DNA of 64,000 nt from Poindextera sp963719975. Lineage in GTDB: Bacteria; Pseudomonadota; Alphaproteobacteria; Caulobacterales; Caulobacteraceae. The notes under the pieces were generated by a model, which worked only from the letters and a program-made list of their open reading frames with translations, was not told the DNA's origin and did no database searches. The translations under genes and the position numbers were made by a program. The stretch spans positions 124,001-188,000 of the forward strand of contig CAVRED010000009.1 in assembly GCA_963719975.1 (NCBI GenBank), in the 5' to 3' direction. Shown here piece after piece: positions 1 through 7,548 of the stretch (the stretch's first letter is position 1; each line of letters starts with the position of its first letter).

Positions 1-2
1 GC

Positions 3-488
3 GAGCGCGCCAACCTGCACGACTGGGAAGAGCATCTGGCGACCATCTTCCCGGAGGTGCGGCTGAAGACCTTCCTCGAGATGCGCGGCGCCGACACCGG
101 TCCGAAGGCCCGGCTCTGCGCGCTCGCGGCGCTCTGGATCGGGCTGCTCTACGACGACGCAGCCCTCGCCGCCGCCTGGGACCTCGCCAAGGACTGGACC
201 GCGGCGGAGCGCGAGGCGCTGCGCGTCGACACCGCCCGCGTCGGCCTGAAGGCCGAGGTCGGCGGGCGGACCGTGCGCGAGATCGCCCTCGACGTCCTGG
301 CCATCGCCCGCGAGGGACTGAAGCGCCGCGCCCGCCTCGGCGCATCCCTGACCGACGAGACCGGCTACCTGACCGAGCTCGACGAGATCGCCGGGACCGG
401 CATCACCCCGGCCGAGCGCTGGCTGGACCTCTACAACGGCCCCTGGCGCGGCGAAGTCACCCCCGTCTTCGAAGCCGCGGCCTACTAG
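3..488 (+). CDS. gshA: Glutamate--cysteine ligase, C-terminal part (5' truncated by window edge)
   Basis: This is the C-terminal end of a plant/alphaproteobacterial-type (GCS2 family) glutamate-cysteine ligase, which makes gamma-glutamylcysteine, the first step of glutathione synthesis, in the cytoplasm. The reading frame is open from base 3 and runs through the conserved stretch reading NLHDWEEHL, FPEVRLKTFLEMRGAD and then GPKARLCALAALWIGLLYD, typical of the family C-terminus. The GTG at 57 is internal, not a start, because the homologous sequence continues upstream. The stop codon lies in the left foot of a strong hairpin (488-522) that probably ends transcription. Family assignment is from remembered motifs; the substrate-binding N-terminal part is outside the window. 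Confidence 0.88.
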   Translation, partial: ERANLHDWEEHLATIFPEVRLKTFLEMRGADTGPKARLCALAALWIGLLYDDAALAAAWDLAKDWTAAEREALRVDTARVGLKAEVGGRTVREIALDVLAIAREGLKRRARLGASLTDETGYLTELDEIAGTGITPAERWLDLYNGPWRGEVTPVFEAAAY

Positions 489-522
489 AGCCCCCGCCCC
501 ACGCATCGCGGGGCGAGGGCTC
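488..522. terminator. Hairpin between convergent gshA and ABC exporter
   Basis: A long G/C stem (GAGCCC pairing with GGGCTC, extended inward by CGCCCC with GGGGCG around one mismatch) begins at the gshA stop codon and ends 9 bases before the stop of the opposite-strand ABC gene. There is no U-tract. The position between two convergent genes suggests a bidirectional terminator; this is inference. Confidence 0.6.
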
Positions 523-530
523 CGAAGGGC

Positions 531-2324
531 CTACACCGTTCCCTCGGCCACGGCGTTCAGGCGGGCATAGACGCCGGCCTTGGCGACCAGGTCCTGATGA
601 CGGCCCTCCTCGACCACGCGGCCGTCCTGGAACACCAGGATGCGATCGGCATGGCGAATCGTGGACAGCCGGTGGGCGATCACGATGGTCGTTCGCCCGC
701 GCATCAACGCCTCGGTGGCGATCTGCACCTCGCGCTCGGTCTCCACGTCGAGCGAGCTCGTCGCCTCGTCGAGCACCAGGATCGGCGCATCCGCCAGGAA
801 GGCGCGCGCGATCGCCACCCGCTGGCGCTCGCCGCCCGAGAGCTTCACCCCCCGCTCGCCGACCAGCGTGTCGTAGCCGTTCGGCAGCTTGGAGATGAAG
901 TCGTGGGCGCGCGCCCGCTTGGCGGCCAGCGCGATCTCGTCCGACGTCGCGCCGGGCCGGGCGTAGCCGATGTTCTCCGCGATGGTGCGGTGGAACAGGG
1001 CCGGGTCCTGCGGCACCACGGCCACGGCGCGGCGAAGCGAGCCCTGTTGCACCTGGGCGATGTTCTGCCCGTCGATGCGGATCTCGCCCGCGTCGAGGTC
1101 GTACAGCCGCTGGACCAGCTTGACGAAGGTCGACTTGCCCGATCCGGTCGGCCCGACGAGCGCGATCCGCTCGCCCGGCTGGATGACCAGGGAGAAGCGC
1201 TCGTAGAGCGGCGCCGTGGCGTTCTTGTAGCGGAACGTCACGCGGTCGAAGACGACCTCGCCCACGTGGCCCACGAACGGCGGCGCGTCGGCGGCGTCCG
1301 GCACCTGCGGCTCGATCTGGGCGTAGCCGGCCACGTCCTCGCAGTCGGCCAGCGCCCGCTGCAGCATGCGGATGTTGTCGCCCATGTTGCGCAGGTAGCC
1401 GCTCATGATCATGAAGGTGGTGACCACGAAGGCGACGTCGCCCGCGCTCGCCTGGCCGCGCAGCCAGCTGAGGATGAGGATGCCCGTCAGGCCCGCCGCA
1501 AGCACGGCGAGCAGGAGGTTCATCGCCAGCCAGACGTCGGTGTAGCGGCTCCAGGTGACGATGGTCGCGCCCCGCCACTCGCGGGTGACCTTGGCGAAGC
1601 GCGCCTCTTCCCTCGCCTCCGCGCCGAAGCCCTTCACGACCGGATTGGACGAGATGGAGTCGGCCAGCGCGGCGCCGATGCGCGAGTCGAGCGCGACGGA
1701 ACGCCGGTTGGCCTTCATCACGTAGAGGTTCGCAAAGACGATGTTGGAGACGATGTAGGCGGCGACCATCAGCAGCGAAAACGCGCCGATCATCGGCCAT
1801 CGGACCATCATCTGGACGGACAGGACGACGAGCACGATCAGCGCCGGTCCGATCCAGACGATCACGGCGTCGGAGACCATGTCGTAGCCCCACATGGCCC
1901 GCGAGATGCGCCTGACCGTGGCGCCGGCGAACGTGTCGGCGTGCCAGTCGGACGAGAAAGCCTGCACCCGCTGGAAGGCCTCGTTGGTCATCTCTTCCAT
2001 GTTCGCGGCCGCGAACGGATTCCAGATCCAGCGCATCGCAAGGTTGCGGATCGTCTGGTAGGCCGCGAACACGCCGACGAAGTAGGCCCAGGCGGCCCAG
2101 GCGACCGCGGCGCTGGGAGGCTGGCGGAGGGTCGCGTCCGTCAGCGCCCTGGTGGCCTGGGGCATCCGCGTCTCGAACGCTATGGCGAGCAGGATCGCGG
2201 CGATGGTGCCGAAGAAGGCCCATTTGCGCCGCATCCAGTATTGGCTGATGAAAAACAGCACCTGCGTGTTCGAAAGCGTTCGCTTTCGAAATTCACCGGT
2301 GTCTTCGTCGAAAACTTCGCTCAT
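531..2324 (-). CDS. ABC exporter, fused permease and ATP-binding protein
   Basis: A 597-residue half-transporter of the ABCB/MsbA-like exporter type in the inner membrane. Residues about 25-330 form the transmembrane domain; the C-terminal nucleotide-binding domain has Walker A (GPTGSGKST), signature LSGGERQR, Walker B (ILVLDEATSSLD) and the switch histidine in IAHRLST. It would work as a homodimer, exporting a hydrophobic or lipid-like substrate that cannot be told from sequence. The ATG at 2324 is followed by a short charged N-terminus before the first membrane segment. It is transcribed alone, about 60 bases downstream of a lipoprotein gene on the same strand, so co-transcription is possible. 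Confidence 0.9.
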   Translation of the reverse strand: MSEVFDEDTGEFRKRTLSNTQVLFFISQYWMRRKWAFFGTIAAILLAIAFETRMPQATRALTDATLRQPPSAAVAWAAWAYFVGVFAAYQTIRNLAMRWIWNPFAAANMEEMTNEAFQRVQAFSSDWHADTFAGATVRRISRAMWGYDMVSDAVIVWIGPALIVLVVLSVQMMVRWPMIGAFSLLMVAAYIVSNIVFANLYVMKANRRSVALDSRIGAALADSISSNPVVKGFGAEAREEARFAKVTREWRGATIVTWSRYTDVWLAMNLLLAVLAAGLTGILILSWLRGQASAGDVAFVVTTFMIMSGYLRNMGDNIRMLQRALADCEDVAGYAQIEPQVPDAADAPPFVGHVGEVVFDRVTFRYKNATAPLYERFSLVIQPGERIALVGPTGSGKSTFVKLVQRLYDLDAGEIRIDGQNIAQVQQGSLRRAVAVVPQDPALFHRTIAENIGYARPGATSDEIALAAKRARAHDFISKLPNGYDTLVGERGVKLSGGERQRVAIARAFLADAPILVLDEATSSLDVETEREVQIATEALMRGRTTIVIAHRLSTIRHADRILVFQDGRVVEEGRHQDLVAKAGVYARLNAVAEGTV

Positions 2325-2383
2325 CGCTTCGGTTCCCTGACCCGTTCACGGATCAGGCCGAAGCCCCGTGCGAGCCTAGTGAG

Positions 2384-2911
2384 TTAATGCCTCTGGTACG
2401 GTTCGCCGTAGACGGCATGTCCGGCGAATCCGGACAGCGCCGCGAGCACGGCGTCCCTCGATCTGAAGAGGCAGTTATGGGTCATCGCCTCATCGTCCTG
2501 CGGTTCGCCGCCATGGTCAACCGCATCGTCGCGGTCTGCTGAATCCGCGCAGTCAGGTGTCGCCAAATAGACACGCCCGTCCTCGACGAAGGCGACGCTG
2601 TAGATGAACCCGTCTGAGGTCTGTTCGGCCAGCGCATAGCCGTCGCGGCCGCCCAGGTCCGCCTCGATGGCCAGCACGCGATGGGTCTCGCCGATCATGC
2701 CGTTGGGATCGTACTTGGCGATCGCGTACCAGCCATCCGGCTCGAGCGTGACCTGCGCCTTGTCGGACGGATCGCCCTTGCGGACGTAGACGCCGTCTTC
2801 GAGCGGATGCACCGCATCGGCGGGATCGAACAGCAGCCGGTCAGACGCGTAGCAACCGGACAGCAGAAGCCCGAGCATCGCGATCAAGCCTGACCGAATC
2901 GAGGCGTTCAT
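2384..2911 (-). CDS. Hypothetical lipoprotein
   Basis: A 175-residue protein with a short charged N-terminus, a hydrophobic stretch and a lipobox (LLSGC, cysteine about residue 20), so it is predicted to be lipidated and anchored in the periplasm-facing membrane. The rest is polar and acidic, with two further cysteines near residues 120 and 146 that could form a disulphide. I do not recognise the family. It lies upstream of the ABC exporter on the same strand. Confidence 0.7.
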   Translation of the reverse strand: MNASIRSGLIAMLGLLLSGCYASDRLLFDPADAVHPLEDGVYVRKGDPSDKAQVTLEPDGWYAIAKYDPNGMIGETHRVLAIEADLGGRDGYALAEQTSDGFIYSVAFVEDGRVYLATPDCADSADRDDAVDHGGEPQDDEAMTHNCLFRSRDAVLAALSGFAGHAVYGEPYQRH

Positions 2912-2920
2912 AGGTCGCTG

Positions 2921-3013
2921 TTTACCGCAGAGTTCGCCGAGAAGGCGCGGAGATCGCAGAGGAACGGTGTCGCTCCGCGTCCTCTGCGCCCTCTCTGCGT
3001 TCTCTGCGGTTAA
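2921..3013. repeat. Long imperfect inverted repeat between genes
   Basis: The gap between the lipoprotein and the P450 is filled by an inverted repeat. The left arm (2921-2962) and right arm (2981-3013) are both variants of a repeated ACCGCAGAG / GCGCAGAGG motif, separated by about 18 bases. From memory, repeats of this wording occur between genes in several proteobacteria. It may act as a terminator or be an inert repetitive element. Confidence 0.6.
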
Positions 3014-3031
3014 GTCTCGCGGCTTCGCCGC

Positions 3032-4240
3032 CTAGGCGGCCGCCCTTCGGGCCGGGCGGAAGCGGACGGGGAGGCTCTTGGGGCCGGAGATGAAGTTCGA
3101 GGCGAGCCAGTCGGGCGGGGCGACCAGCTCCAGGTCGTGCATCCGGCTCAGCACTTCGACCAGGATGGCGTCGATCTCGATCCGGGCCAGATGCTGGCCG
3201 AGGCAGACGTGCGGACCGCCGCCGAAGGCGATGTGCTCGTTCGGGTCGCGGCTGAGGTCGAGGCTGTCGGGCCGCTCGAACTTGGCCGGGTCGCGGTTGG
3301 CGGCCCCGAAGTACATCACGACCTTGTCGCCTTCCTTGATCGCCTGATCGCCGATGCGCGCGTCCTTCTTCGCCGTGCGGCGCATGTAGATGACCGGGCT
3401 CGTGTAACGCAGCAGCTCCTCGCGCGCCGAATTGAGGCGGCCCGGCAGGTCGGCCATCAGCCAGGCGAGCTGATCCGGGTTCTCCTTCAGCGCCACGAGG
3501 CCGCCGGCGAGCAGGTTTCGGGTCGTGTCGCCGCCGGCGTCGATCAGCAAAAGGAAGAAGAGCAGGAACTCGGAATCGGTCAGGCGGCGCCCGTCGACCT
3601 CGACGGTGAGCAGGCGCGTGGCGAGGTCGTCGGCCGGCCGCGCGCGCTTCTCGGCAATCACGCCCATGCCGTAGCCGAACATCTTGCCGACCGCCTCGCC
3701 GCCGGCGCCCGGCGGCAGCGTGTCGGGCGCGGAGTGGATGATCTCGGTCAGCTTGTAGAGCTCGCGCCCGTCGTCCAGCGGCAGGCCCATCAGCTCGGCG
3801 ATGACGTAGGACGGCATCTCGCCGGCCACGTCGTTCACGAAGTCGCACTCGCCCTTCTCGATCACCGCATCGACGATCTGGCGCGCGAGCTGGTGCAGGC
3901 GCGTGCCGCGCTCGCCGGCCGCCGGCTTGGTGAACTCGGCGCGGATCAGCTTGCGGAAGGCGGTGTGCTGCGGCGGGTCCATCATCAGCATCATGGTCGC
4001 CTCGCCCAGCGCGCCGGTCTGACCGGGGGGCGGGTCGGGGATCATGATCGTGGGTCCCGACGAGTAGGTCTGGAAGTCGTGGTCGACCCCGTAGACGTCG
4101 TCGTAGCGGGTCAGCGCCCAAAAGCCCCGCCCGTTGGGTTCGGGATTCCAGTACACCGGCGCGGTGTCGCGCAGCTCCCGATAGAGGGCGTAGGGGTGGC
4201 CGTTGGCGAAGGTCTTGGCGTCGAGAAGGTCCTGGGTCAC
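3032..4240 (-). CDS. Cytochrome P450
   Basis: A 402-residue soluble bacterial class I P450, a haem-thiolate monooxygenase needing a ferredoxin and reductase partner, neither of which is adjacent. The I-helix oxygen-activation motif AGGDTT is at residues 235-240, the K-helix ExxR at 275-278 and the haem loop FGGGPHVCLG at about 339-348 with ligand Cys346. The wording is close to CYP125/CYP142-like and related alphaproteobacterial P450s, but the substrate is not predictable. I chose the GTG at 4240 because a full Shine-Dalgarno AAGGAGG lies 11 bases upstream (4252-4258); the longer frame to 4279 would run into a palindromic repeat. It is divergent from ubiA. Confidence 0.92.
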   Translation of the reverse strand: MTQDLLDAKTFANGHPYALYRELRDTAPVYWNPEPNGRGFWALTRYDDVYGVDHDFQTYSSGPTIMIPDPPPGQTGALGEATMMLMMDPPQHTAFRKLIRAEFTKPAAGERGTRLHQLARQIVDAVIEKGECDFVNDVAGEMPSYVIAELMGLPLDDGRELYKLTEIIHSAPDTLPPGAGGEAVGKMFGYGMGVIAEKRARPADDLATRLLTVEVDGRRLTDSEFLLFFLLLIDAGGDTTRNLLAGGLVALKENPDQLAWLMADLPGRLNSAREELLRYTSPVIYMRRTAKKDARIGDQAIKEGDKVVMYFGAANRDPAKFERPDSLDLSRDPNEHIAFGGGPHVCLGQHLARIEIDAILVEVLSRMHDLELVAPPDWLASNFISGPKSLPVRFRPARRAAA

Positions 4241-4251
4241 TGAGTTCGTTT

Positions 4252-4258
4252 CCTCCTT
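4252..4258 (-). promoter_or_regulatory. Shine-Dalgarno deciding the P450 start
   Basis: AAGGAGG read on the minus strand, 11 bases before the GTG at 4240. It excludes the upstream in-frame start at 4279. Confidence 0.7.
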
Positions 4259-4266
4259 CGGGGCCA

Positions 4267-4290
4267 CCTTCTCCCCCAACCGGGAGAAGG
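4267..4290. repeat. Intergenic palindrome (CCTTCTCCC family)
   Basis: A perfect 9-bp stem, CCTTCTCCC with GGGAGAAGG, and a 6-base loop in the divergent P450-ubiA gap. It belongs to a set of similar palindromes in this window (11393, 11793, 13649, 13772, 39425). Confidence 0.7.
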
Positions 4291-4362
4291 AAACCCAGTG
4301 TATACGGCCTTGGCGGAGCTGGAAGGGATGAGCGCCATGCTTTGCACGTCCGGCGGCCTTCT

Positions 4363-5373
4363 ATGACCTCGACCCCGCTTCCCGATGCGGCGCGCGACAA
4401 CTGGGTGGACCGGTTCGCGCCCGAGCGCTTGCGTCCCTGGCTGAAGCTCGGCCGCTTCGACCGGCCGATCGGGATCTGGCTCCTGCTTTTGCCCGGCTGG
4501 CAGGGGATCGCCCTGGCCGCGGCGATGCAGCGGCGTTGGCCGGACCCCTGGCTGATCGTCGCCTTCGCCCTTGGCGCCGCGCTCATGCGCGCCGCCGGCT
4601 GCGCCTACAACGACATCGTCGACCGCGACATCGACGCCAAGGTCGCGCGCACCGCGAGCCGGCCGGTCGCGTCCGGGCGGATCCGGGTCGCCCACGCCTG
4701 GCTCTTCATCGGCGCCTGCGCGATGGCCAGCTTTGTCATCCTGCTCACCTTCAACCCGCTGGCGGTTGCGCTCGGGGCGGCGTCGCTGCTGCTGGTCGCC
4801 GCCTACCCGTTCATGAAGCGGATAACCTGGTGGCCGCAGGCGTGGCTCGGGCTGACCTTCAACTGGGGCATCCCCCTGGGTTTCACGGCCGCGGCCAGCG
4901 ACCTGCCGTCGGCCTGGCGCCTCATCGGCCTCATCCTGCTCCCCCGCGGCCATCCTCCGCTGAGCGTCAGCTGGACGGTGTGGCTCAACCTCCCGGCTTT
5001 CACGCTCTACCTGGCGGCCGTCTTCTGGACCCTCGGCTACGACACCATCTACGCGGTGCAGGATCTCGAGGACGACGCGCTGGTCGGGGTGAAATCGTCG
5101 GCCAGACGGCTGGGCGACGGGGTCAGCCTCGGCGTCTTCTCGGTCTACGCCGTCTCCATCGGGCTGGTGTTCGCGGCCGGCTGGATGGCCAGGCTCGGAC
5201 CTCTGTTCGGCTTCGGCGCCGTCGTCTACGCCGCCCACCTGCTGCGCCAGCCCTTCGCCCTCAAGCGCGATGACCCGGCCCGGGCGCTGCGCCTGTTCAA
5301 GTCCAACCGGGACGCCGCCCTCATCCTCCTGGCCGCGATCGCCGCCGGCGCCTGGCGCCTGGCGGTCGGCTAG
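4363..5373 (+). CDS. ubiA: 4-hydroxybenzoate polyprenyltransferase UbiA
   Basis: An integral membrane prenyltransferase of 336 residues that attaches the polyprenyl tail to 4-hydroxybenzoate in ubiquinone synthesis. The first Mg-diphosphate binding motif NDxxDxxxD is at residues 83-91 (NDIVDRDID), and the second aspartate-rich motif is in YAVQDLEDD near residue 230. Multiple hydrophobic helices fit the family. I chose the ATG at 4363 over an upstream TTG. Between GFTAAASDLP and FWTLGYDTIYA there is a segment of roughly 25-30 residues containing RGHPP that looks longer than usual for UbiA. A UbiD-family gene lies 7 kb away. Confidence 0.92.
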   Translation: MTSTPLPDAARDNWVDRFAPERLRPWLKLGRFDRPIGIWLLLLPGWQGIALAAAMQRRWPDPWLIVAFALGAALMRAAGCAYNDIVDRDIDAKVARTASRPVASGRIRVAHAWLFIGACAMASFVILLTFNPLAVALGAASLLLVAAYPFMKRITWWPQAWLGLTFNWGIPLGFTAAASDLPSAWRLIGLILLPRGHPPLSVSWTVWLNLPAFTLYLAAVFWTLGYDTIYAVQDLEDDALVGVKSSARRLGDGVSLGVFSVYAVSIGLVFAAGWMARLGPLFGFGAVVYAAHLLRQPFALKRDDPARALRLFKSNRDAALILLAAIAAGAWRLAVG

Positions 5374-5441
5374 GTCGGGCGGTGCGCTTGACTCCCTGAA
5401 GGCGGCAGCGGAGAGACTCCCCCACGGCTGAGGATCTGGCG

Positions 5442-7193
5442 TTGGTGGTCGCGGGGCGGATTCTAAAGGCGCTGCTGGTCAGCCTGATGCTCGCGGCGTC
5501 GGCCTACGCAATCGCCAAGCTGAACCTTTTCGGTCTCGAATCCTCGTCCGACCAGATTGCCGACGGTGTCTATCAGCGGATCACCGCCGCCGACTACGGC
5601 GCGGACCGCAAGGGTCAGAGCGCCATCAGCGTGGTCTATCTCGACGAGACCTCGATGGAGGCGATGAAGGGCTACGGATGGACGCGGTTTCCACCGACCT
5701 ACGACCAGCAGTGGACCATGTTGGACGACCTGATGAGCGTCGGCGGGGCGCCGCCGACGGCCATGTTCGTCGACTTCGTCTACTCAGGCCAGGGCGGGCC
5801 GAACGAAGGTTTCGAGACCTTCATCGCCGGCGTGGCCGCCGCGACCAAAGCTCAGGTGTGGTCAGGCGCGTCGGGCTGCCTCGTCGACCCCTTGATCAAG
5901 ATCGCCTGCATAGAGGCGGCGGGGGGCACGCCGCTGATCTTCGCCAAGCCCTCGCCGGCGGACCTGGACCTCTTCACCGATGTGCAGCGCCGGCTCGACG
6001 GCGTCGCCGTCCTGGCGCCGGCATTGGTGGGCGAGCGGGCCTATCCCCTGATCACCGACTATCACTTCGATGCCGCCAAGGCGCGTCGCCTGGCCGTGCA
6101 CAGCTTCGACATCTCCCCGGCCATGGCCATGTACGCCGCCTGGTGCCTGCGCCAGGCGGATGGCTGCAGGATCGCCGCGTTCAGCCAACTGAGGGACCGC
6201 GCCAAGGCGGCGATCGGCGGGCGCATAGACCGCCCGCTCGATCTGACGAGCGTGTTCGACGCCCCGCTCGACGTGGTCTGGGGCTCGCGTCCCGACCCCG
6301 ACTACCTGGCCATGACGGCGGCGGTCACGGGCCGGCCGGCGCCCTGCCGCGGAACTGCCGGAGGATGGCTTTCGCGGCTGGCCGAGCAGTTCGCCGGCGT
6401 GCGGGGCCCCAGCGCCGGCGCCAGGCAGGAGTGTCCCTATGCGCTGACGCTGGGCTATGATCGACTGGTGGCGGGACTCGGTTTGCAGAGCACCGATCTG
6501 CAGCGCCTGCTGGCGGGAAAGTTGGTCATGGTCGGCGGGCAGTTTCGGGCGTCGAACGACTGGGTCAACTCTCCGGTGCAGGGCCAGGCGCCCGGAGTCC
6601 ACTATCACGCCATGGCCCTGGACAATCTGATCGAGGACGGGGCGAACTATCGGCGCAGCGCGAACATGATGTTCGACTCCGATCTTCTGAAGAGCCTGCT
6701 CATCGCCGTTCTGGCGTTCTTCGGCGTGCTGGGCGTCATGGTGCGCAACAACCTGCTGGATCACGCCGTCGCAACGCGGACCGAGGCGCGCCTGCGCACA
6801 GCTGTCTACGCGCCCTTGTACCTGCTGCTCTTCGGCGCCTCGATCGGCGCGGTGGTGGCCGCGACCTGGCTGGGCGTCTTCTACGCCCACCGCTCGCCGA
6901 TCAATTGGATCGGCATCGCCCTCTGCGTCCTTGGCTTTCTGTTCTACGCCACCCGCCAGACCCTGCCGGCCGATATCATCGGCTCGGTCGAACATCTGCC
7001 ATGGGCCCGCCGGATGATGGCGGCGGGCAACCGATTCAAGGGGTTCCTGAAGTTCGAGGAGGACCGACTCTTCGCGCCGCCTCGCCGTCCTAAACCGAAC
7101 GCGAGTGAAACCAGCGATAAGCCAAAGCCTGCTAAGACCAGGCCCGCCAAACCGAAACGCGCCAAGGAGGCGCCCGCCAATGTCCAGAGCTAG
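5442..7193 (+). CDS. CHASE2 domain membrane protein without output domain
   Basis: A 583-residue protein with one N-terminal membrane helix (about 7-27), a large extracytoplasmic region up to about residue 405, three closely spaced membrane helices (about 412-435, 460-485, 490-512) and a cytoplasmic Lys/Pro-rich tail. The extracytoplasmic part ends with the CHASE2 signature, VMVGG, then PGVHYHAMALDNLI. CHASE2 normally senses an extracellular signal for a kinase, cyclase or GGDEF domain, but none follows here. Start is TTG 5442 or GTG 5445, with GAGGA just upstream. It overlaps the next gene by 14 bases; three genes form an operon. Confidence 0.8.
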   Translation: MVVAGRILKALLVSLMLAASAYAIAKLNLFGLESSSDQIADGVYQRITAADYGADRKGQSAISVVYLDETSMEAMKGYGWTRFPPTYDQQWTMLDDLMSVGGAPPTAMFVDFVYSGQGGPNEGFETFIAGVAAATKAQVWSGASGCLVDPLIKIACIEAAGGTPLIFAKPSPADLDLFTDVQRRLDGVAVLAPALVGERAYPLITDYHFDAAKARRLAVHSFDISPAMAMYAAWCLRQADGCRIAAFSQLRDRAKAAIGGRIDRPLDLTSVFDAPLDVVWGSRPDPDYLAMTAAVTGRPAPCRGTAGGWLSRLAEQFAGVRGPSAGARQECPYALTLGYDRLVAGLGLQSTDLQRLLAGKLVMVGGQFRASNDWVNSPVQGQAPGVHYHAMALDNLIEDGANYRRSANMMFDSDLLKSLLIAVLAFFGVLGVMVRNNLLDHAVATRTEARLRTAVYAPLYLLLFGASIGAVVAATWLGVFYAHRSPINWIGIALCVLGFLFYATRQTLPADIIGSVEHLPWARRMMAAGNRFKGFLKFEEDRLFAPPRRPKPNASETSDKPKPAKTRPAKPKRAKEAPANVQS

Positions 7194-7548
7194 TCTCGTC
7201 CTCATTGCTCTGTTGCTGATGCCCGGCCTGGCCTTCGCCGCCGGCATGGGCAGCGTGGTCAAACTCCTGCGCCCGGAGTTGCACACCTTCGACGACAAGG
7301 GCCAGCCCGCCGGCGTGCTCGAAGCCGCGGATCTCAAAGTGCCGGCGCCGATCGTGGCCTTTGGAGTCGGCGGCAGCGTCGGCGTCAATCACGGGGGCAA
7401 GGTCGTGTTCCTGCGGGGTCTGGACGTGCAGACCGAGGGCGTGAACGCCGTCTGCACGCCGGTGCAGTCGACCGCGCGAGCTGCCGGCAGCGCCTATGCG
7501 GCGACCAACATGGGGCTGGGCGGGGCCGCCGACTGCAAGCACCCATGA
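7180..7548 (+). CDS. Small secreted protein of the CHASE2-M48 operon
   Basis: A 122-residue protein with a clear signal peptide (hydrophobic residues 5-18, cleavage near AFA-AG). The mature part has a glycine-rich core (FGVGGSVGVNHGGKVVFLRGLDV) and two cysteines near the C-terminus that could form a disulphide. The start at 7180 is supported by AAGGAGG 10 bases upstream, inside the end of the CHASE2 gene. The stop overlaps the ATG of the M48 gene (ATGA). I do not recognise the family; context suggests it acts with the CHASE2 protein and the protease in the periplasm. Confidence 0.72.
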   Translation: MSRASLVLIALLLMPGLAFAAGMGSVVKLLRPELHTFDDKGQPAGVLEAADLKVPAPIVAFGVGGSVGVNHGGKVVFLRGLDVQTEGVNAVCTPVQSTARAAGSAYAATNMGLGGAADCKHP

